Shown here piece by piece: positions 28,574-37,275 of a DNA stretch of 64,000 nucleotides. Location: contig NZ_CP026692.1 in NCBI RefSeq assembly GCF_002949795.1, positions 434,001 to 498,000 of the forward strand, read 5' to 3'. The stretch is from Nostoc sp. 'Lobaria pulmonaria (5183) cyanobiont'. Lineage in GTDB: Bacteria; Cyanobacteriota; Cyanobacteriia; Cyanobacteriales; Nostocaceae. The notes beneath the pieces were generated by a model, which did not search any database, was not told the DNA's origin, and saw only the letters and a list, made by a program, of their open reading frames with translations. Every line of letters starts with the position of its first letter. The first letter of the stretch is position 1. A program made the translations under genes and the position numbers.

Positions 28574-28990
28574 ATACCACTTTTTTAAAATAGCGATTAT
28601 ATCAGGAAAAAGTACAATTGCCTCACAGCAAAAAACAACATCAAAAGTATTATCGCTAAAGTTGAAATACTCTGCATCCGCCTCAATCAACTCGATATTT
28701 TGTAATCTTGCTGCTGCAATTTTAAGTCTTGCTTGATGCAACATTCCAGGGGTGATGTCAATTCCAATCACATAGCCCTCTGAACCAACTTTTTCAGCTG
28801 CGGGTATCGCAACTAAACCTGTTCCAGTCGCCACATCAAGGATTTTCTGTCCCGAATGTAGTGTCACAAATTCAAGTAAAATCTTGGCTTCTAAAGGATG
28901 GCGAGTATCTTTCTCATGGTCATAATTTGTTCTACTACCATAAAATTCTTTTAGTTGCTGCTTATAAATATCCAGATCGGTCATAGTCAA

Positions 28991-29396
28991 ATGTTAAATT
29001 TTCTCCACTTTATAATAACTCTTGTTGCGATATTCAGTTGCTTGCAGCTGAATCCAACTCTGACAGCATAAGCCGCGACTAGTGCGATGTCTACGACGGG
29101 CTACGCCTACGCTGTTTAGGAACAACGCATAATCCACAGTCCAGATGATTTCCCAATACCTCAATCGAAGGAGTACCCTGCTGCCTTATTCAATCTAATT
29201 TCAGTTACCCTGAATGACCCAAATAGTTTTATGATTCTCTACGAAAGCATATTTGAAATTATTTAAGTCTACTACCAAAATATTCTCAAGCTGATTCTGG
29301 AACATGGTAAATGGTGAATTACCGAAAGTTGATTTGTGCAATACTGGTTTTGAACCTTCTTCCAGAGTCAAATAAAGTACAGGGAGATGAAAAAGT
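28991..29396. other. Intergenic region with a repeat, no gene supported
   Basis: It contains a GGGCTACGCCTACGC repeat (29096-29112) that also occurs at the end of the beta-lactamase-like gene (34590-34610) and near 50963. Short open pieces around 29190-29260 have no family resemblance. Confidence 0.4.
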
Positions 29397-29606
29397 ATGG
29401 TTGAACACCCATTTCATGACCAACTGAGTTTAGAGGAACAAACTGAAAAACTCGGAAAGCAAGCAGTAAAGTTGGGTTTAATTCCCAGCTTTGTGGTACA
29501 TTACTTTCCTGATACTTGGGTATTTTATATACCCAATGAAAGTCAATCGGAACCTCTGACACCAGAAGAAGCATACTTTCGTTTAAAGCAACTGGTTAAA
29601 CAGTAG
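29397..29606 (+). CDS. Small conserved-looking hypothetical protein, 69 residues
   Basis: It starts at the ATG at 29397 with AGGGAGATG a suitable distance upstream. The sequence is acidic at the N-terminus, then VKLGLIPSFVVHYFPDTWVFYIP, and ends LTPEEAYFRLKQLVKQ. The even codon use, ribosome-binding site and Pro/aromatic composition look like a real protein, probably a small soluble cyanobacterial one. No function is known to me. Confidence 0.6.
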   Translation: MVEHPFHDQLSLEEQTEKLGKQAVKLGLIPSFVVHYFPDTWVFYIPNESQSEPLTPEEAYFRLKQLVKQ

Positions 29607-29645
29607 ATATTTTGACGACAAATTTTTGAAGACAGTTGCAGCGTC

Positions 29646-30011
29646 GTGGAAGTCAAGGGAGAAGAATATTTAGAAGCAATAGCGATCGCCCATGCCAAGA
29701 CTGGACAAACGGAAACTGTATCGGCGTCGCTGTTTATTTTCATTGGTGCTAGCCCCAAAACTGATTGGCTCGATGGCGTTATTCAACGCGATGCTCAGGG
29801 GTTTATCATCACAGGGCCAGACTTGATGCATAATGGCAAATCTCCTCGTGGTTGGCCTTTGGAACGCTCTCCTTTCTTATTAGAAACCAACATTCCCGGA
29901 ATCTTCGCAGCCGGAGATGTCCGCTACGGCTCAATTAAACGGGTGGCATCCGGTGTGGGAGAAGGTTCGATCGCCATTCAATTTGTTCACCGCTACCTAA
30001 GTAATGTTTAG
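29646..30011 (+). pseudogene. C-terminal remnant of a thioredoxin-reductase-like flavoprotein
   Basis: The 121 open codons match the last third of TrxB-like FAD oxidoreductases: SASLFIFIGASPKTDWL, then the second FAD motif IPGIFAAGDVRYGSIKRVAS and GEGSIAIQFVHRYL. The N-terminal FAD fold, the NAD domain and the redox Cys pair are all absent, and only a GTG is available as start. The upstream 60 bases do not restore the missing domains. It is a truncated gene rather than a functional enzyme. Confidence 0.75.
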
Positions 30012-30064
30012 CTAAAGCAGCTACTAAGCTGTGTAAAATCTGCAAACCTTCTCCCCTGCCTCCT

Positions 30065-30385
30065 TCATTGACTTGCGTTGATGCCAATTACGCCGATGAT
30101 GATTAAGGCGATCGACACAAGTTTGATTAATGTGGCAGATTCCCGAAACCAAATAATACCAATCAGAGCAATTAAAATAGTTCCCAATCCAGCCCAGACA
30201 GAATAGGCGACACTCACTTCAAGTCTCTTGAGGGCAAAGGTCAAAAAAGTAAAACAAAGTCCATAGAAGACAAATATTAATATTGAAGGAACTATTTTGG
30301 TAAATCCCTGTGATAATTTCATGCAAGTTGTGCCTGAAACCTCAAAAAGGATTGCTAATATAAGGTAAATCCAACTTGTTGACAT
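30065..30385 (-). CDS. Small multidrug resistance (SMR) family transporter
   Basis: This 106-residue protein has four transmembrane helices. The essential membrane Glu lies in LAILFEVSGTTCMK (residue ~15), and the Trp/Gly motif SVAYSVWAGLGTILIALIG and ESATLIKLVSIALIIIGVIG identify the SMR family (EmrE/QacE-like). SMR dimers exchange protons for cationic drugs or guanidinium. The sequence alone does not separate the Gdx and Qac subtypes. It faces away from the Eis-like gene. Confidence 0.93.
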   Translation of the reverse strand: MSTSWIYLILAILFEVSGTTCMKLSQGFTKIVPSILIFVFYGLCFTFLTFALKRLEVSVAYSVWAGLGTILIALIGIIWFRESATLIKLVSIALIIIGVIGINASQ

Positions 30386-30952
30386 ATTTTTTGTAAGTGG
30401 TTTGTTAAGAGCAACTGGCCCTAAAAATAGAATAAACAGTCCTGAAGTAACTCATGAAAAATTTTTACAAGTATAATATCAATTCTCGATGAAGATGCTT
30501 TGGGGGCAAGGCGTAGGTGAGGGTAAATATATGCAGCATGACAAAGAAACGATCTAAGTAAATACAGTTCAGAATGAGCAACAAAACCCAAATGTACAGA
30601 CGCGATTTATCACGGATTTATCGCGTTTTGAAAGACTAATTATCTACACCAATAACCTTTAATTGAACATATTAGACTTCTTACATGAATCAATGAGCTT
30701 TCACCCTAAATCCCTCTACCAAGTTTGGGAGAAGGGGTTAGGGGATGTAGCAAGATCCCGCAGGGTGGGCAAATTTTGCATTTGTGCAAGATATCTATTG
30801 ATTGTGATACAAGTGTGCCAACATTTTAAACCAAACGTGCAGTAGTATAATTGAGGCTGATTCCGGGGCTTTATGGCGATGAAATTGCTCAAGCATTGGG
30901 GCAACATCTGCTGTAGTATGATTGTGTTTTTGCCCTACTAATGGTATAAGAG
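30386..30952. other. Intergenic region upstream of the Eis-like gene
   Basis: About 570 bases without a supported gene. It holds the CCCTAAATCCCTCT repeat (30701-30747), two near-direct repeats GCAGTAGTATAATTG and GCTGTAGTATGATTG (about 30839 and 30911), and a 20-codon coding-like trace (IPGLYGDEIAQALGQHLL, ending 30916) that may be a gene remnant. Confidence 0.4.
30701..30747. repeat. CCCTAAATCCCTCT...AGAAGGGGTTAGGGG palindromic repeat
   Basis: A short imperfect palindrome of the same type as the core of the element at 28402-28573. It is widespread in Nostoc-like genomes. Confidence 0.65.
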
Positions 30953-32131
30953 ATGACGGCTCAATTTGAATACAGCACTCTTGCCCATCCACAGGATATT
31001 CAGCAGCTTGGGGCTATCTTTGACCAGTGTTTTGTCAACACACTTGGCACTGAGGAAGTTTATATCAACCAGGTTGGCATAGAAAACTTTCGCATTATTC
31101 GTCATGCAGAGCAATTAGTTGGTGGATTGGCAACTCTGGATATGGGTCAGTGGTGGGGTGGTGAGCGTGTACCAATGACGGGAATTGCTGTAGTGGGTAT
31201 TGCTCCAGAGTATCGTGGTTCGGGAGCTGCGATCGCTCTCATGCAGCAGACGCTCAAGGAACTTTATGCTAGAGGTATACCGCTCTCTGCTCTTTATCCA
31301 GCAGTTCAAGGCTTGTATCGAAAAGTCGGATATGAGCAGGGGGGTAGCTGGTGTAATTGGGAAGTTCCGACTAAAAGTATCCAAGTGCGGGGCCAACCCC
31401 TACCTTTACAACCAATAGCGAGCATCAATCATCAAGTCTTTCACGCACTCTATCAGCAGCAGGCCAGATTAACGCATGGATATTTAGACCGACATCCCGC
31501 AATCTGGGAGCGCTTAATTCAACCAGATGACAAGGAAACATTTTACGCATATTTTATCGGTACAAAAGAGAAACCTGAAGGCTACATCCTTTTTAGTCAA
31601 CATTCAACAGAGGATGGCGCAATCCTGCGGGTAAAGGATTGGGTAATTCTCACAACTGCGGCTGCACAAACATTTTGGTCTTTTCTTGCCAGTCATCGCT
31701 CCCAAATTGAACAGGTGAGATGGAGGAGTTCTGCAATTGATTCCTTGACATTGCTGCTACCAGAGCAAACTGCCAAGCTCAAGCATACGATGCGTTGGCT
31801 GCTGCGGGTAGTAGATGTAGTCAAGGCGCTGGAGATGCGGGGTTATCCATCGGGAATTGAAACTGAACTGCACCTAGATATTCAAGATAATTTGCTAGAT
31901 GCAAACAATGGTAAATTCATTCTTTCTGTTGCCAATGGACGCGGTGAAGTTACAAAAGGTGGAAAAGGTGAGTTACAGTTAGATGTCCGAGAACTAGCAC
32001 CACTATATACAAGTTTGTTCTCTCCCTACCATTTGCAAATAGCCGGAAAACTGCATGGAACAGAAACAGCTATTTCAGCAGCTACGCAAATATTTGCAGG
32101 TAGTTCTCCTTGGGTGGCTGATTTCTTTTAA
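30953..32131 (+). CDS. Eis-like GNAT N-acetyltransferase with SCP2-like C-terminal domain
   Basis: This 392-residue protein has the Eis architecture: an N-terminal GNAT domain (1-145) with the acetyl-CoA loop VVGIAPEYRGSGAAIALMQQ and VQGLYRKVGYEQGG, a second GNAT-like domain (about 150-285), and a C-terminal sterol-carrier-protein-2-like domain (about 290-392, ELHLDIQDN...). Eis proteins acetylate aminoglycosides or polyamines at multiple amines and act as hexamers. The cyanobacterial substrate is unknown. The ATG at 30953 fits the family length. Confidence 0.88.
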   Translation: MTAQFEYSTLAHPQDIQQLGAIFDQCFVNTLGTEEVYINQVGIENFRIIRHAEQLVGGLATLDMGQWWGGERVPMTGIAVVGIAPEYRGSGAAIALMQQTLKELYARGIPLSALYPAVQGLYRKVGYEQGGSWCNWEVPTKSIQVRGQPLPLQPIASINHQVFHALYQQQARLTHGYLDRHPAIWERLIQPDDKETFYAYFIGTKEKPEGYILFSQHSTEDGAILRVKDWVILTTAAAQTFWSFLASHRSQIEQVRWRSSAIDSLTLLLPEQTAKLKHTMRWLLRVVDVVKALEMRGYPSGIETELHLDIQDNLLDANNGKFILSVANGRGEVTKGGKGELQLDVRELAPLYTSLFSPYHLQIAGKLHGTETAISAATQIFAGSSPWVADFF

Positions 32132-32316
32132 CGTGAGATGTCAACCAACCTTTCTCTGCGTCAGTTCAAGTCTGTAAGGGGGGACAGTAATGTGTAGTTA
32201 AACCAGCCGATCCCGTCTCAATTTTGTCACGCTTCGCTTCGTCTCGTCAAAAAGATAGGAAAAGTGGGAAAATTGCAACATTTGAGTAATGACACGCTAG
32301 TAGAGTGCGTTATGGA

Positions 32317-32589
32317 CACGCCGAAATAACAAATGAGTTCGCCAAAATAACAAATGGGTTCGCCAAAATAACAAATGAGTTCGCCAAAATAACAAATGGG
32401 TTCGCCGAAATAACAAATGGGTTCGCCAAAATAACAAATGCGTTCGCCGAAATAACAAATGAGTTCGCCGAAATAACAAATGGGTTCGCCAAAATAACAA
32501 ATGGGTTCGCCAAAATAACAAATGGGTTCGCCGAAATAACAAATGCGTTCGCCGAAATAACAAATGCGTTCGCCGAAATAACAAATATA
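32317..32589. repeat. Thirteen tandem 21-bp repeats
   Basis: Units of the form TTCGCC(A/G)AAATAACAAATG(A/G/C)G repeat 13 times without interruption, varying almost only at two positions. The period is seven codons, so three of the six frames are open through the array; the plus frame would read FA(E/K)ITN(E/G/A). No start or ribosome-binding site favours any frame and no flanking domain is recognised, so I do not call a CDS. Confidence 0.95.
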
Positions 32590-32707
32590 GCGGTTCTCAA
32601 TTGCGGGAAATACAGATATAACCCCCAGCTCCTTCCCTGCGTTCGCGCAGCGTCTCGTAAAGAAGAGAGGGAAGGGGAGTAAGCCTCAAAGCCTCTCTCC
32701 TTTTAGA

Positions 32708-32872
32708 CTACGGTGTACACACAGTTAAATTACCCCCCTCAATCCCCCCGATGCATTGGGTGGAAGCCGGAAATCTAGTTTCCTCACCAATGCATCGGGG
32801 AGGGTTAGGGTGGGGAAAAACCCTGGTTAATCAGCTGTTTCCGACTTGTGTGTACACCGTAGCCCCAAGGCA
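32708..32872. mobile_element. MITE-like palindromic element
   Basis: A 165-bp element with inverted termini CTACGGTGTACACACAG and CTTGTGTGTACACCGTAG and an inner palindrome around GATGCATTGG...CCAATGCATC. It has no coding capacity. A clear target duplication was not seen. Confidence 0.8.
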
Positions 32873-33295
32873 TCGGGGAGGGGCGGTTATTGGGCTTTAG
32901 ACAAAACCGGGGTGGGATGACGCGGTGAGTAACCGTAAGTGAATGAACTCAATATCAGCCCCTACGCGAAATCTATATGTATTAGGGTTTTAGTGAATGG
33001 GCTTTACTTTCTCTCTCTACAAAACATAAGTTGGAAACATAATTAATCCTTCGCTCGTCCTTCCGCTAGATTAACAATTTCTATTGTTGTCAACTCACAC
33101 CATAAATAAAACTGTCAGCGATTTACTTTTAATAAGTAATGATGATTTATCGTGCTTATCTAATCTCAAAACTCATCTCAAAAAATAACTCACCGAGATT
33201 TATGACTTTTTCTCCGGAAGTTCAGCACAGTCATCAGAAAACAATCTAAGTAAACCTGATTAGTCGATCCTTACTTGCACACCCACATTCACAAA

Positions 33296-34618
33296 ATGAA
33301 ATCACATCTACTGGCGATTGGTTTAAGTAGTTTGGTTCTAGTTGCAGGACAAGCTAAAGCGTCACAATTACAGTCTTGGTACTATGATTCTAGCCAAAAT
33401 CAATTAGACTTAACTACCACTTCGGGAATAGAACCAAAAGCCTTTTTATTAGATAATCCTAATCGATTGGTGATTGACTTACCTGGAACTAATTTTAATT
33501 CTGATACTGTCAAACAAAGTTTTGGTAAGGCGGTGAAAGAAATTCGCCTCGGCAAACCAGACTCTCAAACCACTCGTTTTGTCGTCGAGTTAGCTCCTGG
33601 TTATGATGTTACTCCCCAAAATATATCAATTAAAGGAGATTCCCGTTCTCATTGGATTTTCAAATTCAATTCATTTAACCGCCAAAGTAATCCCATTGTG
33701 GGAGAAAACAGAGAAGATATTGCCATCAAATCCACAGATGCATCGACATTTGCTGGAGTTGTGAATCTTGGTCAAGAAATGGTTGGTATCACTTCTCAGA
33801 TTCGCAGTTTGTTAGCAAGTTATAAAACATTGAATCCAGGAATATTTTTCTTGGATTTAGATACAGGAAACTATATAGATATTAATGGCGAAAAAAGATT
33901 TGCTGCTGCTAGTACAATCAAATTTCCCTTATTAGTGGCTCTTTTCCAAGAAATAGATGCAGGTAGAATTAAACTCACCGATAAATTAGTGATGCGGCGC
34001 GATTTAAAGGTTGGTGAATCTGGAATTATGCAATACAAACCTATCGGCACTAAATTTAGTGTCCTGGAAACTGCTACCTTGATGATGACAATCAGCGATA
34101 ATACCGCCACAAATCTAGTTCTCGATCGCTTGGGTGGTGCTGCAAAAGTTAGTCAGCGTTTTCGGAGCTGGGGATTGCAAAATACAGCACTTCGGAATCT
34201 ACTTCCAGACATCGCTGGCACAAATACAACTAGTTCTAAAGATTTGGTCAGATTGGCGGCGTTAGTTTCTAATAATCGTTTGTTATCCCCAACTAGCCGC
34301 AATCAAGTTTTAGGCATTATGCGCCATGTCAAAACCAATAGTTTACTACCAGCTGGTATCGGACAAGGAGCTACCATCGCCCACAAAACTGGTACGTTGA
34401 GATTTATCATTGGTGATGCGGGTATTATTCAAATGCCCAATGGCAAAAGCTATTTAGCAGGTGTTTTGGTGCAAAGACCAAACTACGATCCCAAAGCTGG
34501 AGATTTTGTCCGTGAAGTTTCCAGAAGAGTCTATAATTACCTAGACAATACCAAAATTAGCAATATACAACCGATACTTGGCGATGCCTCCGGCGGGCTA
34601 CGCCTACGCACTCGTTAG
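33296..34618 (+). CDS. AMIN-domain, class A beta-lactamase-like serine hydrolase
   Basis: This 440-residue protein starts at the ATG at 33296 (an upstream TTG only adds residues before the signal peptide, which ends near AGQAKAS). An AMIN domain (about 25-130, cell-wall targeting) precedes a class A beta-lactamase fold. That fold has Ser-x-x-Lys at 206-209 (STIK), SDN at 267-269 and KTG near 364. All active-site motifs are present, so it may be a beta-lactamase or a related peptidoglycan-binding hydrolase. The last dozen residues (GDASGGLRLRTR) derive from a GGGCTACGCCTACGC repeat that reads through to the stop. Confidence 0.88.
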   Translation: MKSHLLAIGLSSLVLVAGQAKASQLQSWYYDSSQNQLDLTTTSGIEPKAFLLDNPNRLVIDLPGTNFNSDTVKQSFGKAVKEIRLGKPDSQTTRFVVELAPGYDVTPQNISIKGDSRSHWIFKFNSFNRQSNPIVGENREDIAIKSTDASTFAGVVNLGQEMVGITSQIRSLLASYKTLNPGIFFLDLDTGNYIDINGEKRFAAASTIKFPLLVALFQEIDAGRIKLTDKLVMRRDLKVGESGIMQYKPIGTKFSVLETATLMMTISDNTATNLVLDRLGGAAKVSQRFRSWGLQNTALRNLLPDIAGTNTTSSKDLVRLAALVSNNRLLSPTSRNQVLGIMRHVKTNSLLPAGIGQGATIAHKTGTLRFIIGDAGIIQMPNGKSYLAGVLVQRPNYDPKAGDFVREVSRRVYNYLDNTKISNIQPILGDASGGLRLRTR

Positions 34619-34842
34619 TCAAGCGATCGTCTAGTCCACCAGATCAACTTTGGCGGGTGAATAAGTTCGTAGTAAGGACTTTAGTCCTGGATTTTTAAGC
34701 ACGCTTTGTGCTGACTACAAACTGATCATATTTAAATCGGACAAACTACCACCACTATTGCACCAAATCGCAAAAATAGGGACGTACATCTGTACATCCC
34801 TACATATCTATCTGTATTCAGGTATTTCGTCGTGAAATGAGA

Positions 34843-37017
34843 TTAACTCAGGAAATTTGGTGTACCACTATTACCATTCCTACCAACAGCAGGAATTTCC
34901 ACTGTGTCATCTTTAGCTTTACCAGTGCCGTCATTGACAACGTTATTAGAGTTACCCACATGTCCATCAGGGATAAACAATTGTGGATGGTCAAAGGGCG
35001 CTTTATCATACCGAACTCGGTCATCAGTCAGCCCTTTTAAAAAGGCGACCAATTGCTGTTTTTCTTCTGGTGAGAGATTTAGCGGCGGAAGTACTCCAAA
35101 ATCACCACCCCGATTGTAAAAATCAATCAATTGCTCTAGAGTCGCCTGACCTCCATTGTGGAAGTAGGGAGCAGTGAGTTCCACATTGCGAAGTCCAGGT
35201 GCTTTGAAAGCTCCTTTTGCAAACACAGTTTCACTGGAATTCAACGGTGGATTAAGGGTTGGGGGGTTTTCGCCAAGGAGATCCTTAAATTTGCCCAACT
35301 GAGCCAATCGTGCCTCTGAAAGCGGATAACGTTGACTGTTATTCTGCACACCGTCATTACCACCCAAGCCGGGGTCGTCTGTGGGCGGTCTGACACCGAT
35401 ATTGAAGAAACCAGTATCTTCAGGGGATTTTGTCCCGAACGGCGCACGTTTGATTCGTCCGTCTTTAGCCACGCTGCTTACTGAAGCCGCTGTTAATTCT
35501 ACTCCAGTGTGGCAAGCAATACACAGTGCTTTGCCCTCAAACAGTCCTTTCCCTTGTTGTTGCTGCGCGGTTAGAGCGCTGGTGTTTCCTTCCAAAAAGC
35601 GATCGTAGGGCGTATCATTGGCAATGAGTGTAGACTCGTACAACTGAATTGCCAGCCCAAAGAATAGCGAGAAGTTGTACTCTAGCAATGTGTACTCATT
35701 AGTCTCCAAGGAGCGATCAAGTTTCTTGATGACAGTGCGTTTACCGTCAGCGTCAATTTGGATGAGTTGATTAGACTTCCACCACTCAGGCTTGAAGGCA
35801 TCTTGAATCATTAGAGTGTAGGTTCTATCTCTAAGTCCAGGTTTAGGCGATCTACTATATTCACCTAAAACGCTGTCTTGTGGATGAACAAGCTGTTTAT
35901 CTAGTGGTCTAAGAGGTAATAACTTTTTCGCAAGTTTTCGAGGGAGCTTTTTACCCTTACTAACGCTGAGGGATCTTATGTCAATTCGCCCGAACTTATC
36001 ACCAATTTCTTGAAAAGTGCGACCATCTGCGGACGACTCAAAGGAACTAAGTGGCGGCCCAACTGCTTGGGATGCCAAAGACGAGTTCTTCAGGCTGACT
36101 TTCACAAATTCTAGATTACTAATTGGGTTTACAGCCTTGGCGATAGCGGCATTAGGATCTCTTAAACCGAAGGGATTCACCCCATTAAAGATGTTTTGTG
36201 CCCTTCCATCCCAAAAGTTACGGAAGTTGAATGCGGCATTAATCACGGTTGGCGTGTTACGCGGCTCGACGCGTCGCACATTGATACTTCCCACGTGAAA
36301 CACCGGATCTGGCTCGTTTGTAACTTTGTCTTCTGCATTACCAGGTGTGACATCCACAAACTTCGTATTGAAGATCCCCTGAGAAGAAGTGACATCGTTA
36401 CTGTCAGATACAATAGTCGTAGGATCATTTGGGTTTGACAGCTTGTGGAAGGGAAAATCTTCTGGTTTGAGCTGATAGTTTGGTAGCCCGCCGATATTAA
36501 AAACTGAATCTGGATTCTCTGTACCATCGGCGTTGACCCGCAAAAGCCCAGGAGCGATCTGATTTTTGGATCTGTTGTCGGCTCCAGCATGGAAGTGACA
36601 ACTCGCACAGGAGGTCTTTCCATCGCTCCCAACCTGCATATCCCAAAAAAGAGTCTTTCCTAACTTGATTGCAGCTGTTTTGTCTTTTACGAAGTCTCCA
36701 AGATTGTCAGGTTCTGGAACCGATACGCTCTTGAGCGAAACTGGAGACGGGCCTGTAACCTCTGCTGATACAGTATTTCCGGCTATTACTGCTACCAGAA
36801 TAATGGCAGCAATTGTTATAGTCCTTGAAAATCTCGATCTCAAGTAGTTGGGCTTGCCATATCTGAATCTCCACTCTTGCCGCTTTATTTTTGTCACCAA
36901 AGATTTGAGCAAAAATCGACCTCTTGAGGTCAGCAGTAAGCAACTTGATAAGGCAGTGGTCAAGATTACTAAGCTGATTATGGGTATAATCCCCATAGTT
37001 GTTTTATAAAGTAACAC
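34843..37017 (-). CDS. Membrane-anchored di-heme cytochrome c / MauG-CCP family protein
   Basis: This 724-residue protein has two heme-binding motifs, CASCH (about residue 138) and CIACH (about 500), a NFRNFWDGRAQNIFNG segment and the C-terminal FKAPGLRNVELTAPYFHNGG, all of the bacterial di-heme cytochrome c peroxidase/MauG family. Two hydrophobic stretches (about 9-30 and 66-84) precede the first heme domain; a shorter start before the second is possible. It is longer than CCP enzymes (about 330 residues) because of a long insert between the hemes. It should act in the periplasm or lumen, as a peroxidase or oxidase of unknown substrate. Confidence 0.88.
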   Translation of the reverse strand: MLLYKTTMGIIPIISLVILTTALSSCLLLTSRGRFLLKSLVTKIKRQEWRFRYGKPNYLRSRFSRTITIAAIILVAVIAGNTVSAEVTGPSPVSLKSVSVPEPDNLGDFVKDKTAAIKLGKTLFWDMQVGSDGKTSCASCHFHAGADNRSKNQIAPGLLRVNADGTENPDSVFNIGGLPNYQLKPEDFPFHKLSNPNDPTTIVSDSNDVTSSQGIFNTKFVDVTPGNAEDKVTNEPDPVFHVGSINVRRVEPRNTPTVINAAFNFRNFWDGRAQNIFNGVNPFGLRDPNAAIAKAVNPISNLEFVKVSLKNSSLASQAVGPPLSSFESSADGRTFQEIGDKFGRIDIRSLSVSKGKKLPRKLAKKLLPLRPLDKQLVHPQDSVLGEYSRSPKPGLRDRTYTLMIQDAFKPEWWKSNQLIQIDADGKRTVIKKLDRSLETNEYTLLEYNFSLFFGLAIQLYESTLIANDTPYDRFLEGNTSALTAQQQQGKGLFEGKALCIACHTGVELTAASVSSVAKDGRIKRAPFGTKSPEDTGFFNIGVRPPTDDPGLGGNDGVQNNSQRYPLSEARLAQLGKFKDLLGENPPTLNPPLNSSETVFAKGAFKAPGLRNVELTAPYFHNGGQATLEQLIDFYNRGGDFGVLPPLNLSPEEKQQLVAFLKGLTDDRVRYDKAPFDHPQLFIPDGHVGNSNNVVNDGTGKAKDDTVEIPAVGRNGNSGTPNFLS

Positions 37018-37275
37018 CGAGATAAAGTATACATTTACGAGGAAGTTTGAAATTTAAGATTCATGTAAAATAAGCACATAAATTACGAATTTTACGTGAA
37101 CAAAAAAAACACCCTCTTTCGGCTACGAATAATAAATTAAGTTGGATCAGTAGATTATTTTATATTGAATTTGCATCAACTAAGCTATTAATATATTTTC
37201 TCAACAAGAGTTTGATAAAATCAGTTAGGTATATCTCAAACTTATTATTAGCCCTACTTTGTGTAGGAGATTTAA

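Larger units (their letters stand above)
27829..28990 (-). pseudogene. SAM-dependent methyltransferase gene interrupted by two MITE-like elements
   Basis: Three pieces on one strand make one class I methyltransferase. The first, 28990 to about 28574, has motif I KILDVATGTGLVAIPAAEKV and motif II-III NIELIEADAEYF, and ends in KKWY. The second, about 28401-28183, has FLKPGGFVAFTCPPETAF and ends in SGRYRPL. The third, 28012-27829, runs RDNRLSETLIKINFKGNPLL to the stop. The gaps are exactly the elements at 28402-28573 and 28018-28177. Removing the second with one CTTAG copy restores GRYRPLRDNRLSE in frame. The intact product would be about 270-280 residues. As it stands, each insertion brings stop codons. 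Confidence 0.88.
32132..33295. other. Gene-free, repeat-rich intergenic region
   Basis: About 1.1 kb between the Eis-like and beta-lactamase-like genes. It contains the 21-bp array (32317-32589), a partial family A end (TATAGCGGTTCTCA, 32587-32600), a palindromic element (32708-32872) and a C/G-rich CATCGGGGAGGGGCGG motif. The rest (32890-33290) shows no gene. Confidence 0.5.

Noticed and set aside
28413..28736. Plus-strand frame across the methyltransferase region
   Set aside because: It spans a palindromic element and antisense methyltransferase sequence; the minus-strand pieces carry the motifs.
32317..32589. Possible CRISPR array
   Set aside because: Units are directly joined without unique spacers, and there are no cas genes.
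32297..32600. Open frames on both strands through the 21-bp array
   Set aside because: The repeat has a period of seven codons and lacks stops in several frames, so openness is automatic. There is no ribosome-binding site or flanking domain.
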